DNA of 64,000 nucleotides, taken from positions 124,001 through 188,000 of the forward strand of contig DATBGZ010000082.1 in the NCBI GenBank assembly GCA_036557785.1, read 5' to 3'. The notes beneath the pieces were generated by a model. It was not told where the DNA came from. It saw nothing but the letters and a program-made list of their open reading frames with translations, and ran no database searches. Positions within the stretch are counted from its first letter, which is position 1. Every line of letters starts with the position of its first letter. The stretch is from DATBGZ01 sp036557785 (lineage in GTDB: Bacteria > Actinomycetota > Actinomycetes > Mycobacteriales > Micromonosporaceae). The position numbers were made by a program, and so were the translations under genes. This document shows positions 50,204 to 58,651 of the stretch, piece by piece.

Positions 50204-51240
50204 GTCGCCACCCCGCCGGTGAGCTTCAGGAAGACGTCTTCGAGATCGGGTCGTTCGGTCGTGAGCTGGTACACCGCCACCCCGGCGCGCTGCGCGGCCT
50301 CGGCGATCTGCTCGGCGTCCATGCCGCTGACGTAGATGTCGGTACCCGGGCCGGGCGTGACCACCGCGGTCTCGCCCAGCTGCTCGCGGAGCCGCTCCGG
50401 CTCCGGTGTGCGCACCAGTGTGCGGGTCGGCCGGGCCAGGGAATCGAGCACCGAGTCGACCGCGCCGTGCGCGACCAGCCGCCCCGCGGAAACGATGACC
50501 ACGTCGTCGGCGAGCGCCTGGACCTCGGCGAGTTGATGGCTGGAGACCAGGACCGTGCGGCCCTGGTCGGCCAGGCTCCGGAGCAGGTCGCGCAGCCAGC
50601 GGATGCCGTGGGGGTCCAGACCGTTGGCCGGCTCGTCGAGGACCAGGACCTCGGGGTTTCCGATCAGTGCCGCCGCGAGGCCGAGACGCTGGCGCATCCC
50701 GAGCGAGTAGCCGATGACCCGACGCCGGCCGTCCGCGGTGAGCCCCACCATGGCCAGCACCTCGTCGGCGCGCTCCATGGGGACGCCGCCGGCCCGGCAG
50801 ACGATGCGCAGGTGGTCGCGTCCCGTACGGCTGGGATGTGCCGAGGTGCCCTCCAGGACCGCGCCCACTCGCCGGATCGGGCGATCGAGGTCGCCGTAGC
50901 GCTTGCCCCCGATGGTGGTCGTGCCGGACGTGGGCGCGGCCAGACCCAGGAGCACGCGCAAGGTCGTAGTCTTGCCAGCACCGTTGGGCCCCAGAAATCC
51001 CGTCACCCGGCCCGGCCTGACCACAAAGGACAGATCGTCGACGGCCGTGACTTCGCCATAGCGCTTGGTCAGGCCCGACACGACGATCTCGACGGGCTCT
51101 CCCGTTGGCGGGGCCGGCACCTGGACCGCCGGCGCGGATACACCCGTGCCGAACCGGGGTTCGTCGGCCCGTCTGCCTTCCCGGTGGGTCAACCAATAGA
51201 CGCCACCACCGATGAGCAGTAGCGCCGCCAAGATGATCAC
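50200..51240 (-). CDS. ABC exporter ATPase with an N-terminal TM anchor
   Basis: 346 residues from GTG 51238-51240 (GGAGG 9 bases upstream). Residues 1-17 (IILAALLLIGGGVYWL) are one TM helix, then a Pro-rich linker to about residue 50, then the ATPase: Walker A GPNGAGKTT, signature YSLGMRQRLGLA, Walker B VLVLDEPANGLDPHG, SSHQLAEV. ATPases of this class normally lack any TM helix; this is the second in the window with a membrane anchor (see 31089). Coupled to the permease by ATGA. Confidence 0.87.
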   Translation of the reverse strand: MIILAALLLIGGGVYWLTHREGRRADEPRFGTGVSAPAVQVPAPPTGEPVEIVVSGLTKRYGEVTAVDDLSFVVRPGRVTGFLGPNGAGKTTTLRVLLGLAAPTSGTTTIGGKRYGDLDRPIRRVGAVLEGTSAHPSRTGRDHLRIVCRAGGVPMERADEVLAMVGLTADGRRRVIGYSLGMRQRLGLAAALIGNPEVLVLDEPANGLDPHGIRWLRDLLRSLADQGRTVLVSSHQLAEVQALADDVVIVSAGRLVAHGAVDSVLDSLARPTRTLVRTPEPERLREQLGETAVVTPGPGTDIYVSGMDAEQIAEAAQRAGVAVYQLTTERPDLEDVFLKLTGGVAT

Positions 51241-51309
51241 TTCTGCGGACCTCCACTGTCGTGATGCGGCCCACGAACTCTATATAGCAAGAGAACCGTG
51301 CGCAAGCAC

Positions 51310-52080
51310 TCAGTGGGCGTGCGGTTCGTGGTGATCACCGGGCGAGGTGCCGAGGTCGTCGCTGCGTCCGGCCTTGATCCGCGACCACTGGGCGGTCGGG
51401 CGGCCATCAACCTGGAACTGGCCACCCCGGGAGTCCCAATGCTGCGGCCAGCCCTGCGGCGAATCCTCCCAGAACTCCTGCCGGCCGTAGAGGGTCAGAT
51501 CCAGCAGGCCGTACGACGGTGCCATCGACTCGTTGCCGCGGCCGGTGGTCCAGTAGGTCTCGTAGACCTTGTCGCCGCTGCGGAGGTAGGCGACCAGGAT
51601 GCCGAAATGCCGGTGCGCGACCAATCGGTCCACGGAATGCGGCGGCACCGAGTACCAGGGCATCGTCCAGCCCATGAAGTCGCGATAGCGTGAGCTCTCC
51701 TCGTAAGGTCCTTGGCAGAAGGTGGCGTAGCTGACGTCCCGCGAGTGCAGGTAGGACAACTCATTGATGTGAGCCGTGGAGAACGTGCAGCCCTCGCACT
51801 GCCGCGCCGCGGGCTGACCGGTGTGCCACATCTGGAAATAGGCGATCAGCTGGGACCGGTCGTCGAAGAGGTCGAGCAATGGCACCGGACCCTCGGCTCC
51901 GATGAGCGGTGTCTGCGCATCGACCTCGACCATCGGCAGCCGGCGGCTCTGCGCGGCGAGTGCGTCCCCGGCCCTGGTGTGTGCCTTCTCCTTGACCCGA
52001 AGTTCGTCGATCTCCGCCTGCCAGGTCCGTCGATCGACGAGCGGGGGAAGGGGGTGGTCAGCTGCTGGCGTCGCGGTCAT
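51310..52080 (-). CDS. DUF899 family thioredoxin-like protein
   Basis: 256 residues. LPPLVDRRTWQAEIDELRVKEKAHTRAGDALAAQSRRLPMVEV at the start and YFQMWHTGQPAARQCEGCTFSTAHINELSYLHSRDVSYATFCQGPYEE are diagnostic of DUF899, a thioredoxin-fold family; the CEGC pair is where the redox cysteines would be. Function unproven. Its start lies inside the 3' end of the upstream small gene (23-base overlap), so the two are translated together. Confidence 0.9.
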   Translation of the reverse strand: MTATPAADHPLPPLVDRRTWQAEIDELRVKEKAHTRAGDALAAQSRRLPMVEVDAQTPLIGAEGPVPLLDLFDDRSQLIAYFQMWHTGQPAARQCEGCTFSTAHINELSYLHSRDVSYATFCQGPYEESSRYRDFMGWTMPWYSVPPHSVDRLVAHRHFGILVAYLRSGDKVYETYWTTGRGNESMAPSYGLLDLTLYGRQEFWEDSPQGWPQHWDSRGGQFQVDGRPTAQWSRIKAGRSDDLGTSPGDHHEPHAH

Positions 52081-52384
52081 GCGACCTGTCTAGCCCAGGC
52101 GAGGAGTGCGGCACAAACGGTCGGCCGGTCAGCGCGGCCAGCACGCGGGCCGTGGTCGGCACGTCCAACCGGCACGCCTGCAGCCGGGGCGCTCCTCGCG
52201 CGCCGGTCATCACGTCGATGCCGTCGACCAGGATGGTGGGCGACGGGTACTCGCCCACCCGTTCCCGCACCGGGATGCTCAGGCTCAGTCGGTCCAGACA
52301 CTCGGCCAGCACCGCCCTGGCCGCTGCGGCGTTCGGGCAGCTCGGCGACACCAACAGCTCGATGTCGTGCGCACCGGTCCTCAC
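52058..52384 (-). CDS. Small thioredoxin-like / alkylmercury-lyase-type protein
   Basis: 108 residues from GTG 52382-52384. IELLVSPSCPNAAAARAVLAECLDRLSLSIPVRERVGEYPSPTILVDGIDVMTGA is the typical pattern of small actinobacterial proteins often named alkylmercury lyase: a thioredoxin-like fold with a single SCPN cysteine. They lack the catalytic residues of MerB, so mercury resistance should not be inferred. The RBS is weak. It overlaps the DUF899 gene. Confidence 0.75.
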   Translation of the reverse strand: MRTGAHDIELLVSPSCPNAAAARAVLAECLDRLSLSIPVRERVGEYPSPTILVDGIDVMTGARGAPRLQACRLDVPTTARVLAALTGRPFVPHSSPGLDRSHDRDASS

Positions 52385-52394
52385 CGCAGCACGG

Positions 52395-53042
52395 TTACCG
52401 AGCCGTGCTGCGGATCAGGTCGCCACGCCAGGCGACGAACCGCCGGCGCAACTCGTCGAGCTCGGCGCCGACGAGGCCGTACTGCGCGAAGTCGTCGTCG
52501 TCGAGCAGCTCCACCTGGCCGAGTGCATCGGCAAATCGAGACCGGTCGAAGGTGATGTCCGCACGCTCGGCGAGCTGCAGCAGCGTGGCGGTGTCATAGC
52601 GGCCCGACCGCAGTACCGCATCGATGTCGATGAAGTCCCGGGCGAGGGCGCGTTCGTAGAGCGCGCCCATCTTGTTGGCGACCGCGTCGTCGGGGTGCAG
52701 GACCGGGCCGATCGAGATCTGGACCGGCTCGTTGGCGCGCAGATCGACGCCGAGTTCGACCTTCGCGCTCTGCACGCCGTCGGAGACGGTCAGGCGCACG
52801 AAGGTGTCGTGGCGGCGCTCGGCCTCCACGTGCAGGCCCGCGGCTCGATACGCGGCAACGATCGCGCCGGCGGCCGTCTCGAACTCGCCCCGGCGCTCCC
52901 AGATCGTGAACAGGTCGATGTCCTCGCTGGGCCGCTGGAGAAAGCCCGCCGCCTGCACCGCGTAGCCCCCGGCGAGCACGAAGCCGTACCGCTGCGCGGC
53001 CTCGAGCCCGATTCGAGCCAGGTGCTGGTGGAAGGCGTCCAC
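52395..53042 (-). CDS. AbiEii-type nucleotidyltransferase (putative toxin)
   Basis: 215 residues from GTG 53040-53042, which follows the upstream stop by 4 bases (translational coupling); the open frame beyond it belongs to the neighbour's other frame. FVLAGGYAVQAAGFLQRPSEDIDLFT (about residues 19-44) has the GG and DxD-like DIDL of the nucleotidyltransferase fold, as in AbiEii toxins, which can modify RNA or proteins with NTPs. VANKMGALYERALARDFIDIDAVL is the conserved lower motif with Lys and Asp. Partner gene at 53047. Confidence 0.85.
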   Translation of the reverse strand: MDAFHQHLARIGLEAAQRYGFVLAGGYAVQAAGFLQRPSEDIDLFTIWERRGEFETAAGAIVAAYRAAGLHVEAERRHDTFVRLTVSDGVQSAKVELGVDLRANEPVQISIGPVLHPDDAVANKMGALYERALARDFIDIDAVLRSGRYDTATLLQLAERADITFDRSRFADALGQVELLDDDDFAQYGLVGAELDELRRRFVAWRGDLIRSTAR

Positions 53043-53046
53043 GCGG

Positions 53047-53451
53047 CTAGGCGAGTTGCGTTCGACGCGCGCCGAGCTCCGGGAAGCGGTCCTCCCACAT
53101 CCGTCGCAGCGCCGCCGGCAGCCATAGTCTCGGCCAGAGGTGGGCCAGGAGCCGGGCATCGAGCCACGCTCGCAGGTCCTCGGCGCAGCCGGCTTCGTTG
53201 AGAACGCTGCGGTACATCGACGCGATCCGGGCCGGTTTGCCGAGGTCATACCGCGCGTTACCGGACCAGTCGAGGTGGGCCGGCAGCGTGATCATCCCGG
53301 CGGTAGGACCGCACAGCTCGTCCAGGCGCTCCGGCACGACGTACGGCTTGCGCGCGCCGTAGCTCACGTAACCGGCTACAGACGGGCCGGGTGCCGTTCT
53401 CGCCTTGCCCCCGGCCTGCCGCCGCTCGACGTCCTCGGCGAACTGGACCAC
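53047..53451 (-). CDS. Putative AbiEi-like antitoxin/partner of the AbiEii gene
   Basis: 134 residues from GTG 53449-53451; a TACGCT -10-like box just upstream suggests a leaderless message. The core LPAHLDWSGNARYDLGKPARIASMYRSVLNEAGCAEDLRAWLD and LLAHLWPRLWLPAALRRMWEDRFP is a recurrent motif set upstream of AbiEii-type genes in actinobacteria. It lacks the winged helix of classical AbiEi, so its role as antitoxin is inferred from position and coupling. Confidence 0.65.
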   Translation of the reverse strand: MVQFAEDVERRQAGGKARTAPGPSVAGYVSYGARKPYVVPERLDELCGPTAGMITLPAHLDWSGNARYDLGKPARIASMYRSVLNEAGCAEDLRAWLDARLLAHLWPRLWLPAALRRMWEDRFPELGARRTQLA

Positions 53452-53507
53452 CGCGGGAGCGTAGCATATGGGACCCGTCGGGCCACGCCCACGCGCTGCG
53501 ACGGCGG

Positions 53508-54143
53508 TCAGCGCAGCAGCGATCGCGGGGTCGGGGCCAGCCGCAGCCGCTCGGTGGGCAGGTCGACGAGATCGGCGTGCTCGCGCGCGAACCAGACGAA
53601 GGCGTGCACGCCCGTCCGTACGGGTAGGGCGGGGAACGCGTTCTCGCCGTACTCGGTCCAGAACAGGGCCATCGGCTCGACGCCCCGCTCGCTCGCGACG
53701 CGCCGGAACTGCTCGGCGAAGGCGACATCGAAGGGCCGGTCGCGGTAGTGGATGGTCGCGACGAGCGTGGACGTGATGGGCGTGGCATCGTCGGGTGACG
53801 CCGGGCGCACGGGCGGCAGCGCGAACCCGGAGTCGGGGCTCACCGGGCGCAGCAGCAGCACGTTGTCGACATCGATCATGGTCGCGTTCGCCGCCGCTGA
53901 GTTCGCCCGCCAGATCGGTCCACTGTAGAACGCCTGGAGCCGCTCGGCCCGGGTCGCGAGGTCAGGGAAGGCACGCAGCCACACGAAACGGTCCGGGTCA
54001 TCGAGGTCGCGGAACTGGCCGAGGATCGCCATGCCGAGTGCTTCCTGGGACTCCACGAACTCCCGGTCGAAGAGCTCGATGAGTACGTGCCGCTGTCCGG
54101 GACGCAGCGTGTACTGCCGGAGCTCGACGACGGCACCGGTCAT
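53508..54143 (-). CDS. NIPSNAP family protein
   Basis: 211 residues. VVELRQYTLRPGQRHVLIELFDREFVESQEALGMAILGQFRDLDDPDRFVWLRAFPDLATRAERLQAFY is the diagnostic first half; a second ferredoxin-like half follows. NIPSNAP proteins are dimeric alpha/beta barrels of unsettled function, possibly oxygenases. ATGA overlap with the Rrf2 gene: the regulator and this gene form an autoregulated pair. Confidence 0.9.
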   Translation of the reverse strand: MTGAVVELRQYTLRPGQRHVLIELFDREFVESQEALGMAILGQFRDLDDPDRFVWLRAFPDLATRAERLQAFYSGPIWRANSAAANATMIDVDNVLLLRPVSPDSGFALPPVRPASPDDATPITSTLVATIHYRDRPFDVAFAEQFRRVASERGVEPMALFWTEYGENAFPALPVRTGVHAFVWFAREHADLVDLPTERLRLAPTPRSLLR

Positions 54144-54577
54144 GCTGACCTCGCGGCGAGCGTGTCGGTCAGGACATCGACGATCGTGATCTGGCTCAGC
54201 TCCTGACGCAGCACATCAGTGGCCCTGCGGTAGACCTGATCGAGGGCCGGACGGATGCCCCGCCCGACCGGACACTCGAGATTCGGCTCCGAGCTGTGCA
54301 GGGCGAAGAGCGGCTCGGACTCCACGGCATCGAACACGTCAAGGACGGTGATGCGCTCCGGGCGATGGCGCAGCGACCAGCCGGCGTGGCGTCCGCGCCG
54401 TGCGGTGACGAGCCCGGCCCGCCCAAGGTCACCGAGGCACCGCCGCAGGACCACCGCATTGGTATTGACGCTCGCCGCTACCTGCTCCGAGGTCAGGGTC
54501 GGGTGCCCGCGCTGCTCAGCCAGGGCAAGCCAGGCCAGGGCATGCACCGCGATCGTCAACCGGCTGTTCGCCGCCAT
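54140..54577 (-). CDS. Rrf2 family transcriptional regulator
   Basis: 145 residues. SRLTIAVHALAWLALAEQRGHPTLTSEQVAASVNTNAVVLRRCLGDLGRAGLV is the winged helix of the YwnA-type Rrf2 subgroup. Only one Cys in the sensor area (LECPVG) is present and the three-Cys cluster of iron-sulphur members is missing, so it is not an IscR/NsrR-type Fe-S protein. A palindrome lies 3 bases upstream of the ATG and should be its own operator. Confidence 0.92.
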   Translation of the reverse strand: MAANSRLTIAVHALAWLALAEQRGHPTLTSEQVAASVNTNAVVLRRCLGDLGRAGLVTARRGRHAGWSLRHRPERITVLDVFDAVESEPLFALHSSEPNLECPVGRGIRPALDQVYRRATDVLRQELSQITIVDVLTDTLAARSA

Positions 54578-54579
54578 GT

Positions 54580-54598
54580 TGTAACAGCTTCGGTTACA
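54580..54598. promoter_or_regulatory. TGTAAC-n7-GTTACA palindrome, likely Rrf2 operator
   Basis: Perfect 6-bp arms around 7 bases, ending 3 bases before the Rrf2 ATG. A repressor bound here would cover the start of a leaderless or short-leader transcript. The rest of the 295-base gap up to 54872 shows no gene or structure I can support. Confidence 0.6.
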
Positions 54599-54872
54599 TT
54601 CCAGGCCATGTCAAGCACCGTCGGACCTAACTGGCCGCCGCTGCCCGCCAAGCACTCGCTGCGTCGTGGAGTCCTTGGGCTTGACGTGAACACGTGCAGT
54701 GCGAGCTGGGTGGCGCGCTTCATCTTCTGGGCACAACACCGCAACACACTGATCATCAACCAAGATCGCTGGGTTTCACGAGTGCACCTGGCAGGCACCA
54801 GCGCTACCCAGTTCATCGGGCGGGCGGTGCCGAGCCGGGTCGCTACTCGACCAGTCCCTCTCGGAACGCGGC

Positions 54873-55742
54873 TCAGCGCGTGCGCTGCCCCACCCGCAGG
54901 ACACACAGGTAACGCCGCGATGCCCGGTCGCCCATCTGAGCGCGGATCCGCTCCGCGATGGCGTCGAGCAACGACTCACGGACGTTGGGCTCAAGCTCCC
55001 GGTACAGCGACGTCGAGCGGAGCAGGTCGGCGAAGCCCTGGCCATCGAACCACTGAATGGTCGGGTACCAGCGCACGATCGTTGGGCCGAACAAGCCGCC
55101 GGAATCGTCAACGAGCCCCCAACCCTCGTCCGTGGCGCGCACGTCGTCCTCCAGCGGAGGATGGCCCCAACCAGGGTTGCCAGGGGAGAACCGCTCGTGC
55201 AGATCCGCGGTCTCGGCGTAGACCTCGGGCTCTCCCCGTCGGCGGACAACGACATTGCCGAGCAGCGCCATCCAGCCTCCTGGATGGAGCACGTCGTGCG
55301 CGCGCTGCCAGCCGATTGACGGGTCGACCCAGTGCCACGATGCGGCGGCCACGACGATATCGAAGCGCCGTCCACGGTCGTCCCACTCCTCGAACGGTGC
55401 CGTCTCGATGGCGACGTTGTCGAAGGCAGCGAGCCGTTGGCGGGCGAGCGCGGCCATCTCCGGTCCAGCCTCGACGGCGGTCACTGAGCGGACGAACGCT
55501 GCCAGCGAGCGCGTTGCCTGACCGGTCCCGCAGCCCACCTCGAGCACCGACGATGTGGTGCCCGTGCCCGTGATGGCCGCGAGGTCGGCGAACAGCTCGT
55601 CGGGATAGCCGGGCCGCACCCGGTCGTAGAGCTCCGGAACCTCGTTGAACACACGACCGAGATGGCGTCGACCCGGGTCTGTCACCAGGCCATCCTGCCG
55701 CATCAGTCGCACGCTGATGGTCGCCTCGAACCGTCCCTTCAC
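54873..55742 (-). CDS. Class I SAM-dependent methyltransferase
   Basis: 289 residues from GTG 55740-55742, which overlaps the preceding stop (GTGA). SAM motif I is VLEVGCGTGQATRSLA (about residues 66-81), motif II VTAVEAGPEMAALAR, motif IV FDIVVAAASWHWVDP. The WHW motif and YDRVRPGYPDELF are typical of a widespread small-molecule methyltransferase group; substrate unknown. An ATG at 55701-55703 is a possible shorter start but has no RBS. Confidence 0.88.
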   Translation of the reverse strand: MKGRFEATISVRLMRQDGLVTDPGRRHLGRVFNEVPELYDRVRPGYPDELFADLAAITGTGTTSSVLEVGCGTGQATRSLAAFVRSVTAVEAGPEMAALARQRLAAFDNVAIETAPFEEWDDRGRRFDIVVAAASWHWVDPSIGWQRAHDVLHPGGWMALLGNVVVRRRGEPEVYAETADLHERFSPGNPGWGHPPLEDDVRATDEGWGLVDDSGGLFGPTIVRWYPTIQWFDGQGFADLLRSTSLYRELEPNVRESLLDAIAERIRAQMGDRASRRYLCVLRVGQRTR

Positions 55743-57751
55743 GGCAGCCGGCTCAGCGCAACCGTGGCCTGGGCCACCAGGGCGCCGGTCGGCGGCGGGA
55801 GCGCTCCGCCGTGCGCCTGGTCGAGCAGGTAGAGGCCGTAGCCATTCGTGATGACGAACAGACCTCGCGCGTTGTTCTCCCGGATGCTGATACCGGAAGA
55901 GCCTGTGGCTGCGGGGGTATGGAGAGTGAGCACGGTGGCCTCAGCCCCTACGCCCGTCACCGGTTGCTGGTTGAACTGCGACCCCTCGGGGTTGTCCTGC
56001 GTGCTCTGCGTCAGCTCCGCCACTGCCTGGTCCCGGAGTTTGTGGAGCTGGTCCGTGCCCGCGACGAAGAGATCCACCATGAACACGTGGTTCTGGGCCG
56101 GATCCGAATACAGACAGCCGTTGGTGACTGACGAGGCGAGGATCGTCCTGCCCGGGCCGAATGCGACGCCGACCAGGGCCGAGGCCTCCTGCTGCGTGAC
56201 CAGTTCGCACGCCTTGGTGGTGGTCTTCTTGGTGCAGTAGGTCTGTAGCGATTGGCCGGTGACGATGCCGGTGGTGTCGGTTGAGCCGCCGGTGACGGCG
56301 AGGAAGATGTCGTTGCCGGTCAGGGCCAGCATCGGGACCGCAGTTGTCTGGTTTGGACAGTCGCAGCCGGTGGTGGTGTGGCAGTAGGTGGACTGGCCTT
56401 GGACGAGGTAGTCCTTGCCGGTCTCGTCGGAGACGCGGGCGTGGCCGGAGATGGTCACGGTGATCACGTCGGTGGAGACGGCCGGTCCGTACCAGGCGTT
56501 GGTGTAGGCCTTCACGCTCAGCGGTTGGGAGGCGCCATCGCCGATGGTGAACGCCTGGGGAGCGGGTATCTCGGCGGGGATGGCGGGGCCGGTGACGTCC
56601 CACGCGTCGCCGCGGCCCGGGGTTCGGGCCAACCCGGCGGCCCACAGGTCGAGGAACTCGTCGCGGTGACCGCCGGCGAGGTCGAACGCGGTTGGATTAT
56701 CTGGCGCGGTGAGGATCGGGAGCAGCTTCGACCAGACGTCCACGCCGGACTGTCCTAGTTGGGAGTAGAAGCCGACCGCGTCGTAGGCGCGGGAGAACAG
56801 CGGCTTGTCGGGGTGGTCGAGGTAGCGGAACCAGAACTTCGCGGCCACGTTCAGCGCGTTGGGGTACAGCGTGTCGCCGACCCACTCCGCCTCGCCCTCG
56901 ACGATCCATGAGTAGGCCTTGGCGTTGAAGAATTTGCCGAACCCACCGTACTGCGCCTCAAAGCAGTGCCACACCTCGTGGGCCATGGTCTGCGACAGGT
57001 CATCGCCGGCCAGCCCGTCACCGCTGGCGCTGACCGTGATCGCGCACCTGGCCGGCTTGCCCTGCTGTTCCCCGTTGCTGTCCAATGGCATCGCCTCGGC
57101 CAGATCCTTGGCATCCTGGGGCTGACCGAGCTTCGCGGTCACCGTCAACGTCAACGGCTTGCCCAGCTTCGCGGCGATATCGGTTGCTTCCTGCTGGGCC
57201 AACTGGGTGTAGAACGCGTCGCTGTGCTGCCCGCTGACCAGCACCATCGCCGGCAAGGCCGCCAGATGCGCCGCCGGTGTGGACGCCGCGCCGCCCAGAC
57301 CGGCCAGGTCGGGCAGCAGTCCGATCGCGGCCGAACGCTGCTGCGCGCTGATGTCCGCCCAGTGCGCCACCAGCCAACGCACCGCGAACGTGCCATCGCC
57401 GATCACACCCGCATCGCCGGCCGGTACCGAGACCCCGGGCAGGGCGCCGAAGGTCAACGAGAACGCCTGCAACGCGGTATCCGTCGAGACCGTGCCGTCC
57501 GCCCCGACCTGATCAAAGATCGACTGCCACTGCTGGCTCAACCCCTGCTCGGCCCCGGAAGCCACCGGCGTCGGCGACGACCCGCCACCGCAGGCGGCCA
57601 TGACCAACAGCACACCCACACCAGCCAACACCACACGCGGCCACGACCTCACCCCACGCACGGTAAGCGCGCTGTCAACGCCCCAGCACCGTCCCTTGTG
57701 GCCAGACCACCACCGCTCCCAGCCAACCATCAGGTGATCTTCAGACTTCAT
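55739..57751 (-). CDS. Large lipoprotein with HExxH metallopeptidase-like and DUF3558-like parts
   Basis: 670 residues from ATG 57751; later starts (ATG 57730 or GTGs near residue 31) are possible. The signal peptide WPRVVLAGVGVLLVMAAC ends in a lipobox (MAAC at about 50-53). TMAHEVWHCFEAQYGG (about residue 260) is an HExxH zinc site with SWIVEGEAEWVGD 25 residues later supplying the Glu ligand, a gluzincin arrangement. The last 170 residues begin KACELVTQQEASALVGVAFG and match the DUF3558-like pattern. Secreted and lipid-anchored; probably a surface peptidase. Its codon use is less extreme than its neighbours'. Confidence 0.8.
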   Translation of the reverse strand: MKSEDHLMVGWERWWSGHKGRCWGVDSALTVRGVRSWPRVVLAGVGVLLVMAACGGGSSPTPVASGAEQGLSQQWQSIFDQVGADGTVSTDTALQAFSLTFGALPGVSVPAGDAGVIGDGTFAVRWLVAHWADISAQQRSAAIGLLPDLAGLGGAASTPAAHLAALPAMVLVSGQHSDAFYTQLAQQEATDIAAKLGKPLTLTVTAKLGQPQDAKDLAEAMPLDSNGEQQGKPARCAITVSASGDGLAGDDLSQTMAHEVWHCFEAQYGGFGKFFNAKAYSWIVEGEAEWVGDTLYPNALNVAAKFWFRYLDHPDKPLFSRAYDAVGFYSQLGQSGVDVWSKLLPILTAPDNPTAFDLAGGHRDEFLDLWAAGLARTPGRGDAWDVTGPAIPAEIPAPQAFTIGDGASQPLSVKAYTNAWYGPAVSTDVITVTISGHARVSDETGKDYLVQGQSTYCHTTTGCDCPNQTTAVPMLALTGNDIFLAVTGGSTDTTGIVTGQSLQTYCTKKTTTKACELVTQQEASALVGVAFGPGRTILASSVTNGCLYSDPAQNHVFMVDLFVAGTDQLHKLRDQAVAELTQSTQDNPEGSQFNQQPVTGVGAEATVLTLHTPAATGSSGISIRENNARGLFVITNGYGLYLLDQAHGGALPPPTGALVAQATVALSRLP

Positions 57752-57817
57752 GGGCTCACGAATGTACAGACCCTCATGTCAGGGAACGATTCTGGCGGAT
57801 GTGGGAAAGTCACGGGT

Positions 57818-58588
57818 ATGACAAGTGACTTCGAGCAGACCCGGCCCGCGGACTACCTGACGAGATTGGCGGCCTCGGACCTCGGGCGCGCGTACAAGGC
57901 GCTCGTCCTGCAGGAGATGGCCATCGAAGATGGGCACACCGTGATCGACCTCGGTTGCGGTCCCGGCGCCGACCTGCGTGCCTTCGCCGAATCGGTCGGG
58001 CCCGCTGGCGCCGTCATCGGGCTCGACAACGATGAGGCCGCGGTGCAACGAGCGCGCGACGCGGTCGCCGACCTGCCGAACGTCGGCGTACGCACGGGCG
58101 ACGTTCACCAACTCGACCTACCTGGCAACCGCATCGACCGGGCTCACACCGACCGGGTGCTGCAACACGTCGCCGACCCTCCCCGCGTGCTCGCGGAGGT
58201 CAACCGGGTGCTGCGCCCGGGAGGCTGCGCCGTCTTTGCGGAGCCCGACTGGGACACGCTCGTGATCGACTTTCCCCGCCCAGCCGTCGCGGTCGCCTAT
58301 CGCCGGTTCGTCACCGACCGGGTCGTGCGCAATTCCCGCATCGGGCGGCAGTTGCCACGCTTGGCCGAGGCGGCCGGCCTGATCGTCACCCGGATCGTGC
58401 CGGTGACAGCGGTGTTCCGCGACGCTCGCGAGGCCGACCAGATCCTCGGCTTCCATCGCGTCACGGGTCGGGCCGTCGAGGCCGGGTACCTGTCGGCAGC
58501 CGACGCCAAGGAGTGGCTCGCCCACCTCGTGTCGGCCCCGTTCTTCGCATCGGCGACCCTGTTCGTCGTAGCGGTACGGCACCGATAG
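57818..58588 (+). CDS. Class I SAM-dependent methyltransferase (UbiE-like)
   Basis: 256 residues. Motif I VIDLGCGPGADLRAFAE, motif II VIGLDNDEAAVQRARD, motif post I RTGDVHQLDLPGNRIDRAHTDRVLQHVADPPRVLAEVNRVLRPGG. The start is ATG 57818; no strong RBS is seen. Divergent from the lipoprotein gene across 66 bases. Substrate unknown. Confidence 0.9.
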   Translation: MTSDFEQTRPADYLTRLAASDLGRAYKALVLQEMAIEDGHTVIDLGCGPGADLRAFAESVGPAGAVIGLDNDEAAVQRARDAVADLPNVGVRTGDVHQLDLPGNRIDRAHTDRVLQHVADPPRVLAEVNRVLRPGGCAVFAEPDWDTLVIDFPRPAVAVAYRRFVTDRVVRNSRIGRQLPRLAEAAGLIVTRIVPVTAVFRDAREADQILGFHRVTGRAVEAGYLSAADAKEWLAHLVSAPFFASATLFVVAVRHR

Positions 58589-58651
58589 CCGATCCGCGAG
58601 TCCGCGCCCGTCGGGCCGCATGATGTCTTCACGACGCCTGACCCGCCCCGG

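Noticed and set aside
52058..52384. Mercury resistance by alkylmercury lyase
   Set aside because: The protein has one SCPN cysteine and is far too short for MerB; no mer genes are nearby.
54600..54870. Plus-strand coding region or transposase remnant in the gap after the Rrf2 gene
   Set aside because: Frame is open but composition is low in conserved patterns, and no terminal repeats or DDE motif can be seen.
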